This document shows, piece after piece, positions 16,000 through 31,424 of a stretch of 64,000 bases of DNA; the first letter of the stretch is position 1; each line of letters begins with the position of its first letter. The stretch is from Megachile rotundata. Its lineage: Eukaryota; Arthropoda; Insecta; Hymenoptera; Megachilidae. The translations under genes were made by a program, and so were the position numbers. The stretch covers positions 62,001-126,000 of the forward strand of contig NW_027473606.1 of NCBI RefSeq assembly GCF_050947335.1, given 5' to 3'. The notes under the pieces are model-generated. The model made no database searches and was not told the origin of the DNA. It saw only the letters and a program-made list of their open reading frames with translations.

Positions 16000-18761
16000 A
16001 TAGCACGACATTTGCTATACCTATTACTCTTATTATTATGAATCTAACTCATATTATTAACCATATTATGCAGATATGATCTATAGAACTACAGTTACTA
16101 TACTCATTACTCTTATTATTATCAATCTAACTCATATTATTAGCCATATTATGCTTACATGATCGATAGAACGACAATTACTATACTTATTACTCTTATG
16201 ATTATCAATTTAACTCATATTATTACCCATATTATGCTTATATTATCGATAGAACGACAATTACTATACTTATTACTCTTATTATTATGAATCTAACTCA
16301 TATTATTAACCATATTATGCAGATATGATCGATAGAACGACAATTACGGTACTTATTACTCTTATCATTATCGATCTAACTCTTATTATTAGCCATATTA
16401 TGCTTATAATATCGATAGAACGACAATTACTATACTTATTACTGTTATTATTATCAATCTAACTCATTCTATTAGCCATATTATGCTTATATGATCGATA
16501 GAACGACAATTACTATGCATATTACTCTTATTATTATCAATCTAACTCATATTATTAGCCATATTATGGTTATATGATTGACAGGACGACAATTACTATA
16601 CTTATTACACTCACTGTTATCAATCTAACTTATATTATTAACCATATTATGCAAATTTGATGGATAGAACGAGAATCACTATACTTATTACTCTTATTAT
16701 TATCAACCTAACTCATATTATTAGCCATATTATGCTTATATGATCGATAGAACGACAATTACTACACTTATTACTATTATTATTATGAATCTAACTCATA
16801 TTATTAACCATATTATGCAGATATGATCGATAGAACTACAATTACTATACTCATTACTCTTATTATTATCAATCTAACTCTTATTATTAGCCATATTATG
16901 CTTATAATATCGATAGAACGACAATTACTATACTTATTACTGTTATTATTATCAATCTAACTCATATTATGAGCCATATTATGCTTAAATGATCGATAGA
17001 ACTACAATTACTGTACTCATTACTCTTATTATTATCAATCTAACCCATATTATTAGCCATATTATGCTTATATGATCGATAGAACGAGAATTACTATACT
17101 CACTACTATTAGTATTATCAATCTAACTCATATTATTAGCCATATTATGCTTATATTGTCGATAGAACGACAATTACTATACTTATTACTGTTATTACTA
17201 TCAATCTAACTCATATTATTAGCCATATTATGCTTAAATGATCGATAGAACGACAATTACTATACTTATTACACTCACTGTTATCAATCTAACTCATGTT
17301 ATTAACCATATTATGCAGATATGATCGATAGCACGACATTTACTATACCGATTACTCTTATTATTATCAGCCTAACTCATATTATTAGCCATATTATGCT
17401 TATATGATCGACAGAACGACAACTACTATACTTATTACACTCACTGTTATCAATCTAACTCATATTATTAGCCATATTATGCTTATATGATCGATAGAAC
17501 GACAATTACTATACTCATTACTCTTATTATTATCAATCTAACTCATATTATTAGCCATATTATGCTTATATTATCGATAGAACGACAACTACTATACTTA
17601 TTACTGTTATTATTATCAATCTAACTCATATTATTAGCCATATTATGCTTAAATGATCGATAGAGCGACAATTACTATACTTATTACTCTTATTATTATC
17701 AATCTAACTCATATTATTAGCCATATTATGCTTATATGATCGATAGAACGACAAATACTATACTTATTACTCTTATTATTATCAATCTAACTCATATTAT
17801 TAACCATATTATGCTAATATGATCGATAGAACGACAATTACTATACTTATTACACCCACTATTATCAATCTAACTCATATTATTAACCATGTTATGCAGA
17901 TATGATCGATAGCACGACATTTACTATATTTATTACTCTTATTATTATCAACCTAACTCATATTATTAGCCATATTATGCTTATATGATCGATAGAACGA
18001 CAATTACTATACATATTATTCTTATTTTTATCAGCCCAACTCATATTATTCGCCATATTATGCTTATATGATCGGTAGAACGACAATTACTGTACTTATT
18101 GCTCTTATCATTATCGATCTAACTCATATAATTAACCATATTATGCAGATATGATCGATAGAACTACAATTACTATACTCATTACTCTTAGTATTATCAA
18201 TCTAACTCATATTATTAAACATATTATGCTTATATGATCGATAGAATGAGAATTACTATACTCACTACTCTTAGTATTATCACTCTAACTCATATTATTA
18301 GCCTTATTATGCTTATATGATCGATAGAACATCAATTACTGTACTTATTACTCTTATTATTATCAATCTAACTCATATTATTAGCCATATTATGCTTATA
18401 TAATCGATAGAACGAGAATTACTATACTCACTACTCTTAGTATTATCAATCTAACTCATATTATTAGCCATATTATGCTTATATGATCGACAGAACGACA
18501 ATTACTATACTTATTACTCTTATTATTATCAATCTAACTCATATTATTAGCCATATTATGCTTATATGATCGATAGCACGACATTTACTATATTTATTAC
18601 TCTTATTATTATCAACCTAACTCATATTATTAGCCATGTTATGCTTATATGATCGATAGAACGACAATTACTATACTTATTATTCTTATTTTTATCAGCC
18701 CAACTCATATTATTCGCCATATTATGCTTAAATGATCGATAGAACGACAATTACTATACTT

Positions 18762-19978
18762 ATTACTCTTATTATTATCAATCCAACTCATATTATTAGC
18801 CATATTATGCTTAAATGATCGATAGAACTACAATTACTATACTCACCACTCTTAGTATTATCAATCTAACTCATATTATTAGCCATATTATGCTTATATG
18901 ATCGATAGAACGACAATTACTATACTCATTACTCTTATTATTATCAATCTAACTCATATTATTAGCCATATTATGCTTATATTATCGATAGAACGACAAC
19001 TACTATACTTATTACTGTTATTATTATCAATCTAACTCATATTATTAGCCATATTATGCTTAAATGATCGATAGAGCGACAATTACTATACTTATTACTC
19101 TTATTATTATCAATCTAACTCATATTATTAACCATATTATGCTAATATGATCGATAGAACGACAATTACTATACTTATTACACCCACTATTATCAATCTA
19201 ACTCATATTATTAACCATGTTATGCAGATATGATCGATAGCACGACATTTACTATATTTATTACTCTTATTATTATCAACCTAACTCATATTATTAGCCA
19301 TATTATGCTTATATGATCGATAGAACGACAATTACTATACTTATTATTCTTATTTTTATCAGCCCAACTCATATTATTCGCCATATTATGCTTAAATGAT
19401 GGATAGAACGACAATTACTATACTTATTACTCTTATTATTATCAATCTAACTCATATTATTAACCATACTATACCTATATGATCGACAGAACGACAATTA
19501 CTATACTTATTACACTTACTATTATCAATCTAACTCATATTATTAGCCATATTATGCTTATATGATCGGTAGAACGACAATTACTGTACTTATTGCTCTT
19601 ATCATTATCGATCTAACTCATATAATTAACCATATTATGCAGATATGATCGATAGAACTACAATTACTATACTCATTACTCTTAGTATTATCAATCTAAC
19701 TCATATTATTAAACATATTATGCTTATATGATCGATAGAATGAGAATTACTATACTCACTACTCTTAGTATTATCACTCTAACTCATATTATTAGCCTTA
19801 TTATGCTTATATGATCGATAGAACATCAATTACTGTACTTATTACTCTTATTATTATCAATCTAACTCATATTATTAGCCATATTATGCTTATATGATCG
19901 ACAGAACGAGAATTACTATACTCACTACTCTTAGTATTATCAATCTAACTCATATTATTAGCCATATTATGCTTATAT
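18762..19978. repeat. Block A, truncated copy at the end of unit 2
   Basis: The TCCAACTCAT landmark at 18785 corresponds to 10318 (offset 8467). It lacks the GATATAAC change of the 10295 copy. Downstream of it, the 8.6-kb pattern ends. Confidence 0.8.
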
Positions 19979-20209
19979 GATCGATAGAACGACAATTACT
20001 ATACTTATTACTCTTATTATTATGAATCTAACTCATATTATTAACCATATTATGCAAATTTGATCGATAGAACGACAATCACTATACTTATTACTCTTAT
20101 TATTATCAACCTAACTCATATTATTAGCCATATTATGCTTATATGATCGATAGAACGACAATTACTATACTTATTACTCTTATTATTATGAATCTAACTC
20201 ATATTATTA

Positions 20210-20486
20210 GCCATATTATGCTTATATGATCGATAGAACGAGAATTACTATACTCACTACTCTGAGTATTATCAATCTAACCCATATTATTAGCCATATT
20301 ATGCTTATATGATCGATAGAACGAGAATTACTATACTCACTACTCTTAGTATTATCAATCTAACTCATATTATTAGCCATATTATGCTTATATTATCGGT
20401 AGAACGACAATTACTATACTTATTACTGTTATTACTATCAATCTAACTCATATTATTAGCCATATTATGCTTAAATGATCGATAGA
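20210..20486. repeat. Local repeat of about 3.3 monomers, first copy
   Basis: It matches about 24111-24387 at offset 3901 (47 monomers), with the series TCTGAGTATTATC, AACCCATATT and TTATCGGTAG in the same order. Both flanks differ. Confidence 0.7.
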
Positions 20487-20734
20487 ACGGCAATTACTAT
20501 ACTTATTACTCTTATTATTATCAATTTAACTCATATTATTACCCATATTATGCTTATATGATCGATAGAACGACAATTACTCTACTTATAACTCTTATTA
20601 TTATCAATCTAACTCATATTATTAACCATATTATGCAGATATGATCGATAGCACGACATTTGCTATACCCAGTACTCCTATTATTATGGATCTAACTCAT
20701 ATTATTAACCATATTATGCAGATATGATCTATAG

Positions 20735-20900
20735 AACTACAATTACTATACTCATTACTCTTATTATTATCAATCTAACTCATATTATTAGCCATATTAT
20801 GCTTATATGATCGACAGAACGACAATTACTATACTTATTACACTCACTATTATCAATCTAACTCATATTATTAACCATATTATGCAGATATGATCGATAG
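20735..20900. repeat. Two-monomer segment absent from the related copy near 25.2 kb
   Basis: Around 20661-20956 and 25143-25272 the same rare landmarks occur (AGTACTCCTATTATTATGGA, then TATTGGCC). The offset falls from 4482 (54 monomers) to 4316 (52 monomers). The difference of 166 bp is two monomers, placed here approximately. Confidence 0.7.
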
Positions 20901-23289
20901 CACGACATTTACTATACTTATTACTCTTATTATCATCAATCTAACTCATATTATTGGCCATATTATGCTTAAATGATCGATAGAACGACAATTACTATAC
21001 TTATTACTCTTATTATTATTAATCTAATTCATATTATTAACCATATTATGCTAATATGATCGATAGAACGACAATTACTATACTTATTACACTCACTGTT
21101 ATCAATCTAACTCATATTATTAACCATATTATGCAGATATGATCGATAGCACGACATTTACTATACCGATTACTCTTATTATTATCAGCCTAACTCATAT
21201 TATTAGCCATATTATGCTTATATGATCGACAGAACGACAACTACTATACTTATTACACTCACTGTTATCAATCTAACTCATATTATTAACCATATTATGC
21301 AGATATGATCGATAGAACTACAATTACTATACTCATTACTCTTATTATTATCAATCTAATTCTTATTATTAGCCATATTATGCTTATAATATCGATAGAA
21401 CGACAATTACTATACTTATTACTGTTATTGTTATCAATCTAACTCATATTATGAGCCATATTATGCTTAAATGATCGATAGAACTACAATTACTGTACTC
21501 ATTACTCTTATTATTATCAATCTAACCCATATTATTAGCCATATTATGCTTATATGATCGATAGAACGAGAATTACTATACTCACTACTATTAGTATTAT
21601 CAATCTAACTCATATTATTAGCCATATTATGCTTATATTGTCGATAGAACGACAATTACTATACTTATTACTGTTATTACTATCAATCTAACTCATATTA
21701 TTAGCCATATTATGCTTAAATGATCGATAGAACGACAATTACTATACTTATTACACTCACTGTTATCAATCTAACTCATATTATTAACCATATTATGCAG
21801 ATATGATCGATAGCACGACATTTACTATACCTATTACTCTTATTATTATCAGCCTAACTCATATTATTAGCCATATTATGCTTATATGATCGACAGAACG
21901 ACAACTACTATACTTATTACACTCACTGTTATCAATCTAACTCATATTATTAGCCATATTATGCTTATATGATCGATAGAACGACAATTACTATACTCAT
22001 TACTCTTATTATTATCAATCTAACTCATATTATTAGCCATATTATGCTTATATTATCGATAGAACGACAACTACTATACTTATTACTGTTATTATTATCA
22101 ATCTAACTCATATTATTAGCCATATTATGCTTAAATGATCGATAGAGCGACAATTACTATACTTATTACTCTTATTATTATCAATCTAACTCATATTATT
22201 AACCATATTATGCTAATATGATCGATAGAACGACAATTACTATACTTATTACACCCACTATTATCAATCTAACTCATATTATTAACCATGTTATGCAGAT
22301 ATGATCGATAGCACGACATTTACTATATTTATTACTCTTATTATTATCAACCTAACTCATATTATTAGCCTTATTATGCTTATATGATCGATAGAACGAC
22401 AATTACTATACTTATTATTCTTATTTTTATCAGCCCAACTCATATTATTCGCCATATTATGCTTAAATGATCGATAGAACGACAATTACTATACTTATTA
22501 CTCTTATTATTATCAATCCAACTCATATTATTAGCCATATTATGCTTAAATGATCGATAGAACTACAATTACTATACTCACCACTCTTAGTATTATCAAT
22601 CTAACTCATATTATTAGCCATATTATGCTTATATGATCGATAGAACGACAATTACTATACTCATTAATCTTATTATTATCAATCTAACCCATATTATTAG
22701 CCATATTATACTTATATGATCGATAGAACGAGAAATACTATACTCACTACTCTTAGTATTATCAATCTAACTCATATTATTAGCCATATTATGTTTATAT
22801 TATCGATAGAACGACAATTACTATACTTATTACTCTTATTATTATCAATCTAATTCATATTATTAACCATATTATGCTAATATGATCGGTAGAACGACAA
22901 TTACTATACTTACTACACTCACTGTTATCAATCTAACTCATATTATTAACCATATTGTGCAGATATGATCGATAGCACGACATTTACTATACACGTTACT
23001 CTTACTATTATCAATCTAACTCATATTATTAACCATATTATGCAGATATAATCGATAGCACGACATTTACTATACACATTACTCTTACTATTATCAATCT
23101 AACTCCTATTATTAACCATATTATGCAGATATGATCGATAGCACGACATTTACTATACTTACTACTCTTATTATTATCAATCTAACTCATATTATTAGCC
23201 ATATTATGCTTAAATGATCGATAGAACGACAATTACTATACTTATTACTCTTATTATTATGAATCTAACTCATATTATTAGCCATATTA

Positions 23290-23310
23290 TGCTTATATGA
23301 GCAATAGAAC
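23290..23310. repeat. Monomer variant lacking the ATCGAT palindrome (GAGCAATAG)
   Basis: ATATGATCGATAG is replaced by ATATGAGCAATAG, followed by AACTAC. This removes the GATC and ATCGAT motifs and one of the two CpG sites. It is the first of roughly twenty such monomers, all at or after 23.3 kb. Others lie near 24460, 26950, 27864, 28777, 33175, 34670, 36493, 41640, 44212, 48773, 50930, 56407, 57155, 62388 and 63128. Confidence 0.85.
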
Positions 23311-24110
23311 TACAATTACTATACTTATTACTCTTATTATTATCAATCTAACTCATATTATTAACCATATAATGCAGATATGATCGATAGCACGACATTT
23401 ACTATACTTACTACTCTTATTATTATCAATCTAACTCATATTATTAGCCATATTATGCTTCTATGATCGATAGAACGAGAATTACTATACTCACTACTCT
23501 TAGTATTATCAATCTAACTCATATTATTAGCCATGTTATGCTTATATTATCGATAGAACGACAATTGCTATACTTATTACTTTTATTATTATCAATCCAA
23601 CTCATATTATTAGCCATATTATGCTTAAATGATCGATAGAACTACAATTACTGTACTCACTACTCTTAGTATTATCAATCTAACTCATATTATTAGCCAT
23701 ATTATGCTAATATGATCGAGAGAACGATAATTACTATACTTATTACACTCACTGTTATCAATCTAACTCATATTATTAACCATATTATGCAAATTTGATC
23801 GATAGAACGACAATCACTATACTTATTACTCTTATTATTATCAACCTAACTCATATTATTAGCCATATTATGCTTATATGATCGATAGAACGACAATTAC
23901 TATACTTATTACTCTTATTATTATGAATCTAACTCATATTATTAACCATATTATGCAGATATGATCGATAGAACTACAATTACTATACTCATTACTCTTA
24001 TTATTATGAATCTAACTCTTATTATTAGCCATATTATGCTTATATGATCGAGAGAACGACAATTACTATACCCATTACTCTTATTATTATCAATCTAACT
24101 CATATTATTA

Positions 24111-24387
24111 GCCATATTATGCTTATATGATCGATAGAACGAGAATTACTATACTCACTACTCTGAGTATTATCAATCTAACCCATATTATTAGCCATAT
24201 TATGCTTATATGATCGATAGAACGAGAATTACTATACTCACTACTCTTAGTATTATCAATCTAACTCATATTATTAGCCATATTATGCTTATATTATCGG
24301 TAGAACGACAATTACTATACTTATTACTGTTATTACTATCAATCTAACTCATATTATTAGCCATATTATGCTTAAATGATCGATAGA
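24111..24387. repeat. Local repeat of about 3.3 monomers, second copy
   Basis: Second copy of the segment at 20210-20486. The TCTGAGTATT landmark lies at 24162 against 20261. Confidence 0.7.
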
Positions 24388-26527
24388 ACGACAATTACTA
24401 TACTTATTACTCTTATTATTATGAATCTAACTCATATTATTAGCCATATTATGCTTATATGAGCAATAGAACTACAATTACTATACTTATTACTCTTATT
24501 ATTATCAATCTAACTCATATTATTAACCATATTATGCAGATATGATCGATAGCACGACATTTACTATACTTACTACTCTTATTATTATCAATCCAACTCA
24601 TATTATTAGCCATATTATGCTTAAATGATAGATAGAACTACAATTACTATACTCATTACTCTTATTATTATCAATCTAATCCATATTATTAGCCATATTA
24701 TGCTTATATGATCGATAGAACGAGAATTACTATACTCACTACTCTTAGTATTATCAATCTAACTCATATTATTAGCCATATTATGCTTATATTATCGACA
24801 GAGCGACAATTACTATACTTATTACTGTTATTACTATCAATCTAACTCATATTATTAGCCATATTATGCTTAAATGATCGATAGAACGACAATTCCTATT
24901 CTTATTACTCTTATTATTATCAATCTAACTCATATTATTAGCCATATTATGCTTATATGATCGATAGAACGACAATTACTACACTTATTACTCTTATTAT
25001 TATGAATCTAACTCATATTATTAACCATATTATGCAGATATGATCGATAGAACTACAATTACTATACTCATTACACTTATTATTATCAATCTAACTCATA
25101 TTATTGGCCATATTATGCTTATATGATCGATAGCACGACATTTGCTATACCTAGTACTCCTATTATTATGGATCTAACTCATATTATTAACCATATTATG
25201 CAGATATGATCTATAGAACTACAATTACTATACTTATTACTCTTATTATCATCAATCTAACTCATATTATTGGCCATATTATGCTTAAATGATCGATAGA
25301 ACGACAATTACTATACTTATTACTCTTATTATTATTAATCTAATTCATATTATTAACCATATTATGCTAATATGATCGATAGAACGACAATTACTATACT
25401 TATTACACTCACTGTTATCAATCTAACTCATATTATTAACCATATTGTGCAGATATGATCGATAGCACGACATTTACTATACACATTACTCTTACTATTA
25501 TCAATCTAACTCATATTATTAACCATATTATGCAGATATGATCGATAGCACGACATTTACTATACTTACTACTCTTATTATTATCAATCTAACTCATATT
25601 ATTAGCCATATTATGCTTAAATGATCGATAGAACGACAATTACTATACTTATTACTGTTATTATTATCAATCTAACTCATTCTATTAGCCATATTATGCT
25701 TATATGATCGATAGAACGACAATTACTATGCATATTACTCTTATTATTATCAATCTAACTCATATTATTAGCCATATTATGGTTATATGATTGACAGGAC
25801 GACAATTACTATACCTATTACACTCACTGTTATCAATCTAACTCATATTATTAACCATATTATGCAAATTTGATCGATAGAACGACAATCACTATACTTA
25901 TTACTCTTATTATTATCAACCTAACTCATATTATTAGCCATATTATGCTTATATGATCGATAGAACGACAATTACTACACTTATTACTCTTATTATTATG
26001 AATCTAACTCATATTATTAACCATATTATGCAGATATGATCGATAGAACTACAATTACTATACTCATTACTCTTATTATTATCAATCTAACTCTTATTAT
26101 TAGCCATATTATGCTTATAATATCGATAGAACGACAATTACTATACTTATTACTGTTATTATTATCAATCTAACTCATATTATGAGCCATATTATGCTTA
26201 AATGATCGATAGAACTACAATTACTATACTCATTACTCTTATTATTATCAATCTAACCCATATTATTAGCCATATTATGCTTATATGATCGATAGAACGA
26301 GAATTACTATACTCACTACTATTAGTATTATCAATCCAACTCATATTATTAGCCATATTATGCTTAAATGATCGGTAGAACTACAATTACTATACTCACT
26401 GCTCTTAGTATTATCAATCTAACTCATATTATTTGCCATATTATGCTTATATGATCGATAGAACGACAATTACTATGCATATTACTCTTATTATTATCAA
26501 TCTAACTCATATTATTAGCCATATTAT

Positions 26528-27500
26528 GCAAATTTGATCGGTCGAACGACAATCACTATACTTATTACTCTTATTATTATCAACCTAACTCATATTATTA
26601 GCCATATTATGCTTATATGATCGATAGAACGACAATTACTATACTTATTACTCTTATTATTATGAATCTAACTCATATTATTAACCATATTATGCAGATA
26701 TGATCGATAGAACTACAATTACTATACTTATTACTCTTATTATTATCAATCTAACTCATATTATTAGCCATATTATGCTTATATGATCGATAGAACGAGA
26801 ATTACTATACTCACTACTCTTAATATTATCAATCTAACTCTTATTATTAGCCATATTATGCTTATAATATCGATAGAACGACAATTACTATACTTATTAC
26901 TGTTATTATTATCAATCTAACTCATATTATTAGCCATATTATGCTTATATGAGCAATAGAACTACAATTACTATACTTATTACTCTTATTATTATGAATC
27001 TAACTCATATTATTAACCATATTATGCAGATATGATCGATAGAACTACAATTACTATACTCATTACTCTTATTATTATCAATCTAACTCTTATTATTACC
27101 CATATTATGCTTATAATATCGATAGAACGCCAATTACTATACTTATTACTGTTATTATTATCAATCTAACTCATATTATTAGCCATATTATGCTTAAATG
27201 ATCGATAGAACTACAATTACTATACTCATTACTCTTATTATTATCAATCTAACCCATATTATTAGCCATATTAAGCTTATATGATCGATAGAACGAGAAT
27301 TACTATACTCACTACTCTTAGTATTATCAATCTAACTCATATTATTGGCCATATTATGCTTATATGATCGATAGAACGACAATTACTATACTTATTACTG
27401 TTATTATTATCAATCTAACTCATATTATTAGCCATATTATGCTTAAATGATCGATAGAACTACAATTACTATACTCATTACTCTTATTATTATCAATCTA
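26528..27500. repeat. Domain II block with GCAAATTTGATCGGTCG start, first copy
   Basis: It matches 28354-29326 at offset 1826 (22 monomers), including the landmark TTAAGCTTATATG (27271 and 29097). Upstream flanks differ. The GCAAATTTGATCGGTCG monomer recurs at 28354, 33664, 35157, 36734, 49263, 51419, 56896 and 62871, and is a good index of domain II blocks. Confidence 0.8.
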
Positions 27501-28353
27501 ATTCATATTATTAACCATATTATGCTAATATGATCGATAGAACGACATTTGCTATACTTATTACACTCACTATTATCAATCTAACTCATGTTATTAACCA
27601 TATTATGCAGATATGATCGATAGAACGACAATTACTATACATATTACTCTTATTATTATCAATCTAACTCATATTATTAGCCATATTATGCTTATATGAT
27701 CGATAGAACGACAATTACTATACTTATTACTCTTATTATTATAAATCTAACTCATATTATTAGCCATATTATGCTTAAATGATCGATAGAACGACAATTA
27801 CTATACTTATTACTCTTATTATTATCAATCTAACTCATATTATTAGCTATATTATGCTTATATGAGCAATAGAACTACAATTACTATATTTATTACTCTT
27901 ATTATTATCAATCTAACTCATATCATTAACCATATTATGCAGATATGATCGATAGAACTACAATTACTATCCTCATTACTCTTATTATTATCAATCTAAC
28001 TCATATTATTAGCCATATTATGCTTCTATGATCGATAGAACGAGAATTACTATACTCACTACTCTTAGTATTATCAATCTAACTCATATTTTTAGCCATA
28101 TTATGCTTATATTATCGATAGAACGACAATTACTATACTCATTACTTTTATTATTATCAATCCAACTCATATTATTAGCCATATTATGCTTAAATGATCG
28201 ATAGAACTACAATTACTATACTCACTACTCTTAGTATTATCAATCTAACTCATATTATTAGCCATATTATGCTAATATGATCGAGAGAACGACAATTACT
28301 ATACTTATTACACTCACTGTTATCAATCTAACTCATATTATTAACCATATTAT

Positions 28354-29326
28354 GCAAATTTGATCGGTCGAACGACAATCACTATACTTATTACTCTTAT
28401 TATTATCAACCTAACTCATATTATTAGCCATATTATGCTTATATGATCGATAGAACGACAATTACTATACTTATTACTCTTATTATTATGAATCTAACTC
28501 ATATTATTAACCATATTATGCAGATATGATCGATAGAACTACAATTACTATACTTATTACTCTTATTATTATCAATCTAACTCATATTATTAGCCATATT
28601 ATGCTTATATGATCGATAGAACGAGAATTACTATACTCACTACTCTTAATATTATCAATCTAACTCTTATTATTAGCCATATTATGCTTATAATATCGAT
28701 AGAACGACAATTACTATACTTATTACTGTTATTATTATCAATCTAACTCATATTATTAGCCATATTATGCTTATATGAGCAATAGAACTACAATTACTAT
28801 ACTTATTACTCTTATTATTATGAATCTAACTCATATTATTAACCATATTATGCAGATATGATCGATAGAACTACAATTACTATACTCATTACTCTTATTA
28901 TTATCAATCTAACTCTTATTATTACCCATATTATGCTTATAATATCGATAGAACGCCAATTACTATACTTATTACTGTTATTATTATCAATCTAACTCAT
29001 ATTATTAGCCATATTATGCTTAAATGATCGATAGAACTACAATTACTATACTCATTACTCTTATTATTATCAATCTAACCCATATTATTAGCCATATTAA
29101 GCTTATATGATCGATAGAACGAGAATTACTATACTCACTACTCTTAGTATTATCAATCTAACTCATATTATTGGCCATATTATGCTTATATGATCGATAG
29201 AACGACAATTACTATACTTATTACTGTTATTATTATCAATCTAACTCATATTATTAGCCATATTATGCTTAAATGATCGATAGAACTACAATTACTATAC
29301 TCATTACTCTTATTATTATCAATCTA
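28354..29326. repeat. Domain II block with GCAAATTTGATCGGTCG start, second copy
   Basis: Direct repeat of 26528-27500. Sequence around 27700-29090 is also repeated near 34500-35900 (offset 6803, 82 monomers minus 3 bases), so several blocks overlap here. Confidence 0.8.
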
Positions 29327-31415
29327 ACTCATATTATTAGCCATATTATCCTTATATTATCGATAGAACGACAATTACTATACTTATTACTGTTATTACT
29401 ATCAATCTAACTCATATTATTAGCCATATTATGCTTAAATGATCGATAGAACGACAATTACTATACTTATTACTCTTATTATTATCAATCTAACTCATAT
29501 TATTAGCCATATTATGCTTATATGATCGATAGTACGAGAATTACTATACTCACTACTCTTAGTATTATCAATCTAACTCATATTATTAGCCATATTATGC
29601 TTATAACATCGATAGAACGACAATTACTATACTTATTACTGTTATTATTATCAATCTAACTCATATTATTAGCCATATTATGCTTAAATGATCGATAGAA
29701 CGACAATTACTATACTTGTTACTCCTATTATTATCAATCTAACTCATATTATTAGCCATATTATGCTTATATGATCGATAGAACGACAATTACTATACTT
29801 ATTACTCTTATTATTATAAATCTAACTCATATTATTAGCCATATTATGCTTATATGATCGATAGAACGACAAATACTATACTTATTACTCTTATTATTAT
29901 CAATCTAACTCATATTATTAGCCATATTATGCTAATATGATCGAGAGAACGACAATTACTATACTTATTACACTCACTGTTATCAATCTAACTCATATTA
30001 TTAACCATATTATGCAAATTTGATCGGTAGAACGACAATCACTATACTTATTACTCTTATTATTATCAACCTAACTCATATTATTAACCATATTATGCAG
30101 ATATGATCGATAGAACTACAATTACTATACTCATTACTCTTAATATTATCAATCTAACTCATATTATTAGCCATATTATGCTTAAATGATCGATAGAACG
30201 ACAATTACTATACTTATTACTCTTATTATTATCAATCTAACTCATATTATTAACCATATTATGCAGATATGATCGATAGAACTACAATTACTATACTCAT
30301 TACTCTTATTATTATCAATCTAACTCATATTATTAGCCATATTATGCTTCTATGATCGATAGAACGAGAATTACTATACTCACTACTCTTAGTATTATCA
30401 ATCTAACTCATATTATTAGCCATATTATGCTTATATTATCGATAGAACGACAATCACTATACTTATTACACTCACTGTTATCAATCTAACTCATATTATT
30501 AACCATATTATGCAAATTTGATCGCTAGAACGACAATCACTATACTTATTACTCTTATTATTATCAACCTAACTCATATTATTAGCCATATTATGCTTAT
30601 ATGATCGATAGAACGACAATTACAATACTTATTACTCTTATTATTGTGAATCTAACTCATATTATTAACCATATTATGCTTATATGATCGATAGAACGAC
30701 AATTACTATACTCATTACTCTTATTATTATCAATCTAACTCATATTATTAGCAATATTATGCTTATATGATCGATAGAACGAGAATTACTATACTCACTA
30801 CTCTGAGTATTATCAATCTAACTCATACTATTAGCCATGTTATGCTTATATTATCGATAGAACGACAATTACTATACTTATTACTGTTATTACTATCAAT
30901 CTAACTCATATTATTAGCCATATTATGCTTAAATGATCGATAGGACGACAATTACTATACTTATTACTCTTATTATTATCAATCTAACTCATATTATTAG
31001 CCATATTATGCTTATATGATCGATAGATCGACAATTACTATACTTATTACTGTTATTATTATCAATCTAACACATATTATTAGCCATATTATGCTTAAAT
31101 GATCGATAGAACTACAATTACTATACTCATTACTCTTATTATTATCAATCTAACCCATATTATTAGCCATATTATGCTTATATGATCGATAGAACGAGAA
31201 ATACTATACTCACTACTCTTAGTATTATCAATCTAACTCATATTATTAGCCATATTATACTTACATTATCGATAGAACGACAATTACTATACTTATTACT
31301 GTTATTACTATCAATCTAACTCATATTATTAGCCATATTATGCTTAAATGATCGATAGAACGACAATTGCTATACTTATTACTCTTATTATTATCAATCT
31401 AACTCATATTATTAG

Positions 31416-31424
31416 CCAATTATG
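31416..31424. repeat. 82-bp monomer (CCAATTATG), first example
   Basis: CCATATTATG is shortened to CCAATTATG. Unlike later examples, the following monomer half reads AACGACAATTACCG, without the ACCGACAATTTTT lesion, so this may be the ancestral form or a separate event. Confidence 0.85.

Larger units (their letters stand above)
11512..19978. repeat. Higher-order repeat unit, copy 2 (8467 bp, 102 monomers)
   Basis: This is a direct tandem copy of 2879-11511. The offset is 8633 up to 18062 and 8467 beyond it, because two whole monomers are missing there. After 19978 the sequence stops following the start of the unit, so no third copy begins. Substitutions against copy 1 include ATGTTATTTACC near 11735-11746, CGGTACT near 16347, GATGGATAG near 16659 and ACATATTATTC near 18011. 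The last monomers (from about 19888) already carry some differences (GATCGACAG in place of AATCGATAG). Confidence 0.9.
19979..26500. repeat. Mosaic transition between two higher-order domains
   Basis: This stretch is still pure 83-bp satellite in phase, but it does not follow one long unit. About 21290-22650 uses domain I variants (for example TAATTCTTATTATTAG at 21358, comparable to 6997, and the last TATTCTTATTTTTATC monomer near 22410). About 25640-26330 again resembles 7800-8480, with the CTCATTCTATTAGCC and ATGATTGACAGGACG variants. Between them lie short local repeats, and the first GAGCAATAG monomers appear (about 23299). I see nothing other than satellite here. Confidence 0.75.

Noticed and set aside
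20000..26500. Degenerate mobile element in the transition zone
   Set aside because: Every stretch there still reads as the 83-bp monomer in phase, with no length disturbance, so no element can be hidden in it.
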